Shown here: positions 57,250 through 64,000 of the stretch, piece after piece
How the letters are laid out: each line of letters begins with the position of its first letter
How positions within the stretch are numbered: the stretch's first letter is position 1
From: Mesorhabditis belari
Lineage: Eukaryota > Nematoda > Chromadorea > Rhabditida > Rhabditidae
DNA length: 64,000 nt
Reading direction: 5' to 3'
NCBI GenBank assembly: GCA_958450365.1
Contig: CAUEEP010000881.1
Coordinates: forward strand, 1 to 64,000
The notes under the pieces: generated by a model
Databases searched by the model: none
What the model saw: the letters and a program-made list of their open reading frames with translations, nothing else
Told to the model about the DNA's origin: nothing
Made by a program: the position numbers and the translations under genes

Positions 57250-60200
57250 TAACTTAAGACCATAATTTAACTTTCTCTGTCAAATTTCCCCTGTTCTCCT
57301 GAGGAACTAAACGTTAAATCTGCTTACTCCGCGAAATTTCCTCAGTCGCAGGATTGTCTCGGCTACTAAAACCATCGAAAACCACGTTCCGCGTGGCGAC
57401 TCGGCGAATCGAAAGCCGAATTCACGCATGTGACGCGAATTGGTGATGGGCAAGAGGAAGAAATTCGTCTCATCTGAAAGGAAGGGGAAATCACTAGACA
57501 TGAGCATTCGGTCCAATTCGATCACAGCCGAAATTTCGTAGCTTTTTGTAACTTTGATCCTGTTCAAACTGGCCATAATCTATCACTAGATCATCTCATT
57601 CTCATGTCAGCAATCGGTCTTGAACTTTGTGTTACTGGATTCAAACCGGTGTGAGTGTATCATTTCAAAATCACACAGTAGCCAAAACGAAAACAAACAC
57701 TCAAAAGCGTTTACAGAGAAGAATTTTTGTCCACCATTCTAAAATGCACTAAAATGCACCGTAACCCGCGCAATTTTCGCTCTTTTGTTCTAAAAGCGTG
57801 TTTTTTCATTTCTTTGCGATTTTTTAAATTCTTTCCTTATCAATTCCAAATAGCAAATAAATAAAGAAAAACACGCTTTTAGAAGAAAAGAGCGAAAAAT
57901 CGCGCGGGTTTTAGAATGGAGGACAAAAATTCTTCTCTGTAAACGCTTTTGAGTAAACAAACCGAGCGTTGTGTTGGGCAATCGAAATGAGTAGCCCCCA
58001 TAGAAAGTGGCCGAAAGATCGGCATCCGAACTCAAATAGACGCGACTTTCTTTGATAAGACGAGCCTGTAGGAGAAAAAATACACCTCGAGATGTGTACC
58101 TGAAAGAAACAGTCAAATGAAAAACAAAGATTTGTCACCGAATCTCCCAATCTTTGATTTCTGGACGTTCACCGTTGATTGTGTATGGGGAAGAGTTGAT
58201 GCAACGGTTCTGCAAAGAAAAAGGAAATAAGAGTGACACTTTTCTGATACCTCATCCTCAATGAAACAAGAAAACGAAACATCAATGATGATCGGACAAC
58301 TCGAAGCATTTCCACATTTCCTCTCCACACAAATTGGCTTCGTACCAGTCGCTTTTTTAAATATGATTTCAAAAAAGTGTTTGGACATTTGGTGGGCACA
58401 AAATTTCCGTTAAAAACACCTCTGCTTACTATTTAAAGACGCTCATCAATTTAACACATTTTCAGGAAAAATCGCTGAATTTTCTTTAAGAATTATCACA
58501 ATGACAGTCATCTGGGCCTATTTGCAAGAAGTTAAATGTTAATTTAACCTTAACTTAGCCGAAGCCTAGGCCTTAGCCCACTAGAAAACAAGTAGCAAAA
58601 GACGAAGCAATAAACGAACCCTCTAGTAAGAAGATATCTTCGACGTTGAGGAGAACTTGTGGGTTCTCGGTGCTCAACATGTGGGTCAGCTTGCATTCGA
58701 CGAGTTTCGGATCGACCGGCGCTCGACTCGCCTTCACCACAAAACCAAAACGATCTTTTGGGTCTTTTTGAAGGGGACAAAACTCGAGCTATAATATTTT
58801 CCAATCCAATTATTGCTTTTTAAAAGGTCTCACATGAAAGCATTCCGCTAAAACGGCGACTTTTTGTTGATCGACGAGACTGAAATGATCTCATCTTTGC
58901 TAATCTCTGCCACAAACTCGATGCTTTTTGATTCGATTTTCGGATTCAGGCAATATCCCTTGTCGTTTGATGGATTTGTACCATAAAACAGTTTCAGAGT
59001 ACCGTTTTCCAATTTGATCACATCAATGGCGATGCTGCGCTCGGTTTTTGACTAAAATTCACTGGTTCGTACAATCATGGGAATGGTATTTCTGGTCTAG
59101 ACGTCTAGAGGAGTATAATGGAAAACCCTTTATACTCAATTATTCCGCAGAATGACAGAGTAAACCCGGGAATTTTCGGCTGCATGTCTGTAGGAGCATA
59201 ACGGTAAAACACGGTTCGCGTCTCTTTTATCCACAACTTTTCCACTATTAAATAAAATTTTAAAAACTCAGTCAATCTACGGAATAGTTGAGTATAAAGA
59301 GGTCAACTACATGCTCCTATAGACATCTGGACTAAAAGATCCTAATTGTTTAAAATTCCCACAATTAACGGCGAGAAATCGGCTCGAGCCTGTTGACATC
59401 GTGGGTAATCGGTTGGATTATCGAAAGGCCATGGATAATTGTATGATGTAAGATAAATTGGAGGATAATTGAGGATCGCTCCCGCGTAATTTTGCCCTGA
59501 AATCAAGAAAAACAATGGAAGAGCCAATTCACGGACTCATAATAGCCGTAAAAGTACAGTAGTCATTGCCGCGAAGAGTGATGACGGTGGATGTTGAATA
59601 GATTATCGCTCTGAAGATCTTTGGAAAATCTATTTTTGAGAACTGACTGATCGAGAGAAAAATCGAGAGATTCTCGCCATCGCAGACCCGGATCGGATCC
59701 GGCAAAAAACGAATAGGTGAAAGGCCAATTGCAGGTGATGTCCGCCTAATGGTTAGGGAATTAAGCCATGTTTCAATCATCGATTAATGCTTTTTCTAGA
59801 AATGCTCAAGTTTAGCCAGAAATTCCAATTGATTCAGCCGCAATTAAAGTTCTTTAGCAACTTTAACGTCTTCGTTGTTCAATTCTTATGGTTTTAATAC
59901 AAATTTGTAGATCTTTTCATGGGCAATAAATACCAAAATAATAGAAATTAATCAATGGAGATGTGAGTATGAAAAAAGTTGCCGAAAAATTGCACGATGC
60001 GTTGAGGATTATTTGACCAACATTGAGGCTAATCGTTAGGGTATCGTGCTCACCGTAAAAGAAGATGTATTGAGTTTCTTATTGATTCTGAATGGTCAAG
60101 TCAAGTCCGTTGCATTATAAGCCCAAACAGTTGATTCATGATCTCACCTCAAACAGCGGGATCGCATCCTCGGAATCATCGTCGTGTCGACCATGCATAT

Positions 60201-60403
60201 CCAGAAAAAGCGCTGTATTCACGAGCGGACTTCTTTATGAAAGAAAAAAACCGGGTTTTTTCTAGTGAAATTGTACAAACGGTGCTAGAATCGGATTGGC
60301 GACGAGAGTAACCATCGTACTTTTTTCGACTAAAAAGTACTCGCTTTCAGCGGAAGCCTTGGCACTGAGCGGTAGAGCGAACATTGGGATCGACTCTGAA
60401 GTA

Positions 60404-61407
60404 TTGGGTTGGTGAATTGAAAACTACCGGACTTTGAACTAAAATTTATTGAACATATAAAAACATAAATTCATTTCAAATAATTTCCATTATTATTGAC
60501 GACTTCTGCCCATTTTACAGGCAATTTGCGAATTCCTCTTTCGTGGTAGGATTTTGGTTTTGAATCGAAAAACTTTCAAGCCAATTTTGGACTGCTTCTT
60601 CCGAATCGAAGTGTTCTTTCGCAGGCTCATTACTCATGATCCGGAATAAATAGTAATCAAAAGGGGCGAGGTCCGGACTGTATGGGGAATGCGCCAAAAG
60701 TTCCCAAACAAGGCTATTTATTTTAGATCGAGTCAATTGTGCAAAATGAGGGCGTGCGTTGTCGTGGATGAGAACGATCTTTGACTTGACTTCTATCACA
60801 ATTCGAGAAAGAAAAGATTTCCTTTTGTATTGTGAGAGATGGACGGCACTGATCGAGACGCGCTGCCACTTCTGGGGGTTATTGAGGCCATGGGTCACCC
60901 AAGCCCCAAGTTTTGATTTAAATCCAAGGGCATAAAGGTGCCTTAGCACTGTAGCATGATCAGCCCCTAAGTCTTCTCCGATGGTCGTTGGTAATGAGTT
61001 CGAGTAATTTGGAATCTTTATTTTGGGGTTCCGCTCCAAGGCCCTCTGCATCTTTCAAAGATTTGTCCCCAGATCGAAACTTGGCAAACCATACTCGACA
61101 CGTTCTTTTGGAAGGTGAGTCCTCCCCATATATCTTTTTAATATTAGCAGCTGCCAAGCCTGCACTGTGCTCTTGTAAGGAACTCATGAAGCATGACAAT
61201 ACGAATATGCCCCGGTGGCAGATTGTCGAGTCCAAGAGAAGGAATGAAGAAAAATACCAAAGAATAAAAAGCTAGAAGCATAATTTTTTCGCAATAATTA
61301 GAGAAAATGTTGAAGTAATCAAACCCCCTTTCAGCTGGTTCAATGCTCTTGTTTTTTGATCTGCGAGTCCCGCGAAATAGCCGGCAGTTTTCAATTCACC
61401 AACCCAA
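60404..61407 (-). mobile_element. Mariner element B in copy 3 (1.0 kb, internally deleted)
   Basis: Ends TTGGGTTGGTGAATTGAAAA and complement, with TA on both sides (60402-60403, 61408-61409). The frame retains NIKKIYGEDSPSKRTCRVWF, DHATVLRHLYALGFKSKLGA, IHDNARPHFAQLT and SPDLAPFDYYLF. About 240 bases carrying the first catalytic Asp (GDEKW) are gone compared with copy 2. Confidence 0.85.
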
Positions 61408-61625
61408 TAAAATCAACACTTGAACAACTTGTTTTGAGAAAATGGCAAAGAAAAATTTGCATATGAAAATTAGCAGTGTACTTATCAAAAAAACGGGTCT
61501 GTTATCCAAATTTCAATACTATTTATTTTTAATATCAAAATGACAGATGAGAAATTGAATCACCCCCGATTACCCCAGTTAAATGTCTAACTGGTGAGCA
61601 TAAAGTTTGGTTTGGTAATATTGTA

Positions 61626-62154
61626 TTTGGGTTAGACTCATGAGTCTTTAAACACTTTTTTTCTACTAGCGTTTATAAATGACAAAATTACCAAACCTAG
61701 AATTGGCTCTAAATAAAATCGAATAGAAAACGTTTATTATTCATTCTTCAATCTTTTTAAGACGATTTGAATCCACTTTCAAGCAAATTCAAAAGTGAAA
61801 AACGTGTTTTTGGTAAAAAATCTATAAAAAACCTCTAGGAAGAAATTGGCTGAACAGACGATTCTGAAAATTCGGCTATATACCTAACTTTTTGCGCTTT
61901 ATCTTTTCGTTATGAAAAGCAACATAGGTTTCTGTGGACCAGAACGTCTAAATTGCTTTTGCGGGTTGTCGCCTTTTTTACCCAACTTCGCGCCCCCATA
62001 AAAGATCAAAAACAAAACATTTTCATAAGATTTGAACATTATTTTATAGAAAAATAGTAGGCTTTTCTAATGAAGGAAACCGTAGGGCAATCGGCGAATC
62101 TTTCATTTATAAACACTAGTAGAAAAAAATTGTCTAAAGACTGGGCCAACCTAA
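61626..62154 (-). mobile_element. 0.5-kb MITE, copy 3
   Basis: Same ancestral insertion as 15909-16444 and 42351-42867, with TA flanks at 61624-61625 and 62155-62156. Confidence 0.8.
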
Positions 62155-62658
62155 TAGGTTCTTCATCTCTCTCATTTCCCCTACCATTAACCCATTGCCG
62201 AACACGAAATGAGAAGGCGAAACCGTTTCGAGAGACATTTTGCGAGACAGCTCTCACGATGAGACTTTTCTCTCCGTTTAGACGATATGAGCAAGAATAG
62301 AGATTATTCCAGGTGTTTAAGTCCACCGGATAAACAATTAAAGCTCTAAAGGTTCGTTTGATAAATTTGTTGTCAACCAAACAGCAACCGCCATTCACAA
62401 TGGGGATTCAGTGGTGGTTTTCCGTTGATTGTGAATGGATATGGATCTTTGCAGATGACAATGTTCAAATCGGTGTAGTGCTAAATGGGGGAGAAGGATC
62501 TCATTTTTGTGTCCCTCCTCAAATCACGCACTTCTTCTTGTCCATTCGGCACCTCGTTGCACACGCGAAAAGAGAAATCGACAAGGAAATCACAACCGAC
62601 ACAACCGTTCACTTGAATAATCTAAAGTGTTGAGCATAATTACTCAATTATGATTCTA

Positions 62659-63356
62659 TTAGGTTGGTAAAAAGGAAATGAGCGTCGTGTTTGTTGATTT
62701 GTATTTTATTCACAGTAAAAGATTTTTCTAAATAGTTTATTCTATTGGAAAGAGCATGTTCTTGCGCATCGTTTGATATATAATTTGTTTATGTTTACTT
62801 TGTTTTTTGTACAAGAAAGAGTGTTTAGAAAATGTCGAACCAAAAATTTTGCTTGCGGGCCTGCTTGTGGTATGAATTTAAGCAAGGCAAATCGGCTGCT
62901 GAAGCTCATCGCGCCCTACCTCAAGTGTTTGACGAAGATGCTCTATCCGAAAGTCAGTGTAAACGATGGTTCCAGCGCTTCCGAGACGGCGACGAAAGCT
63001 TGGAAGACCAAAAACACGGGAGTCGACCTCAAATCATCGACAACGACGCATCGAAGGAAGCCATTGAGTCGGATCCACGCCAAACCACTGGCGACCTGGC
63101 AGAACAGTTCGGCTGCACTCATGTCACCAATCAATGCACCACTCCTTGGCCGAGAAAAAGTTCAAGACCGGCGACGAGGTCCAACTTCTTCGAGTCGCAG
63201 CCGGTCGAGTTCTTCAAGAAGGGCATCCATTCTCTGCGTGAACGTTGGCGACATTGATGCAGATGGCAAATACCTTTTGGATTAATGTATTGTTATCTTG
63301 TTTTTATAATAAAATTAGCTTTAACGAAAACGCGCTTTTCTTTTTTACCAATCTAA
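62659..63356 (+). mobile_element. Mariner element A in copy 3 (698 bp deletion derivative)
   Basis: Same insertion site as 43375-44473, TA flanks. It keeps the N-terminal segment lost from copy 2 (MSNQKFCLRACLWYEFKQGK) but has lost everything from the end of the HTH (GCTHVTNQC) to just after SDYHLF, rejoining at the short shared text atcaatgcacc. Confidence 0.9.
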
Positions 63357-64000
63357 TAATTTAGAGATTAAAACTGAACGTAGGAAACAACTTGAATTAG
63401 ACATAAAAATAAGCTCCAGTTAAAGAGTTATATAAGAAAGCCGTGCTCAGCTAGTGATTGAGGAAAACCTTTTTTGATTCTCTCTAATGATTTACCTTCC
63501 ATTTCTCCAAATTAACTCCATGCAAAGCATAAGATGGAAATTGAGGGGTTAAATTGAAAACCGTTATTAACGATTGTGTGGCAGTTATGTAGAAGAGAAA
63601 GAATAAGGAGAAAATAGGCATCGTTTAAAAAGTCGAACCGATATGATTTTCTCTGCTATTTATGCTGGGACGAGTCTTTTTTTTGAGAAAAGAAACCCTG
63701 GTATGCTTTGTGACTTTGAGAGTGAAAAAACCCGTAAAAGTTCTTAAGTGCTAGATCAGAATCGATAAACGTCTACCCAAGGAAAGGAATTACATGAGAA
63801 ATCGACGGGGAAAGGAGCATTATCTTTATGATAACAGGAAAAATGCCTAAAAAAGATAGGTGAATAGAAAAGAAAATTCATTTTCAGTTCTCTTCCGGTA
63901 CATCAAAAAACTAAAGAGATGATAGTTTTAAATAAAGGTTAGAGATTTTCACAGCATCATGATAGCTTTTTGTATTTAGTTGCAATTTTGTTCAGCCCTG

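Larger units (their letters stand above)
55193..63621 (-). pseudogene. Secreted CUB-like multidomain protein, copy 3
   Basis: The ATG is at 63621 (same MPIFSLFFLFY signal peptide). Exons follow the copy 1 and 2 order and end in KWEKYKKCFMKLHFVRSFDN and a hydrophobic tail near 55193. The exon after IPLYE has TAA (read NQ-stop-ETQYIL) as in copy 1, near 60090. The CUB-like exon at about 59050-58880 is open and agrees with copy 2. The exon giving ARLIKESRVYLSSDAD (about 58060) is present here and in copy 1 but shortened in copy 2. It holds the same two mariners and older MITE as copy 2, plus a private MITE at 56732. The shared stop suggests it is not translated in full. Confidence 0.55.

Noticed and set aside
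1..64000. tRNA, rRNA and spliced-leader RNA genes
   Set aside because: None noticed on reading either strand; a covariance-model search would be needed to exclude diverged tRNAs.

Overview
The window looks like a piece of nematode nuclear genome, probably a rhabditid. Genes are cut into many short exons separated by introns of mostly 37-60 bases with T-rich acceptors (tttcag, tttag). The gene families also fit: two serpentine chemoreceptors, a Cys-loop channel, a transmembrane kinase, a CK1-type kinase, a RING/B-box protein and an F-box-like protein. DNA transposons of the mariner/Tc and pogo classes are dense. I see no operons, rRNA, tRNA or CRISPR, and I cannot name the species.

Layout. 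1-4.0 kb: the end of a minus-strand kinase, then an apparently intact 11-exon Str/Srj-type chemoreceptor whose second intron is filled by a tandem repeat of about 145 bp. An antisense array of the same repeat follows. 4.6-6.4 kb: a DUF5077+DUF3472 gene with a MITE just past its end. 7-11 kb: mostly gene-poor, with an integrase zinc-binding remnant and a second MITE copy in the opposite orientation. 11.1-13.7 kb: a single-pass transmembrane kinase whose C-lobe is disrupted next to a mariner relic. 14.7-22.9 kb: copy 1 of a large secreted CUB-like gene, with a pogo/Tigger element behind it. 24.3-25.6 kb: the RING/B-box gene (minus). 27.3-28.6 kb: a degenerate CK1-like kinase (minus). 30.4-32.4 kb: a decaying Cys-loop channel (minus). 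34.7-45.5 kb and 53.8 kb to the window end: copies 2 and 3 of the CUB-like block, both inverted relative to copy 1. Between them lie an F-box-like ORF with two TGAs, a second chemoreceptor, a mariner, and an isolated fragment of a B12-binding/radical SAM gene.

The triplicated block is the main structural theme. Copies 2 and 3 share two mariner insertions that copy 1 lacks, and copy 1 keeps the empty TA site. All three share an older 0.5 kb MITE. Each copy has also decayed separately. One premature stop is shared by copies 1 and 3 but not copy 2, against the transposon history, which suggests gene conversion or reversion.

All family names come from motif recognition by eye. Exon boundaries were placed by hand from splice signals and reading-frame continuity, so coordinates of multi-exon genes are approximate where the evidence says so.
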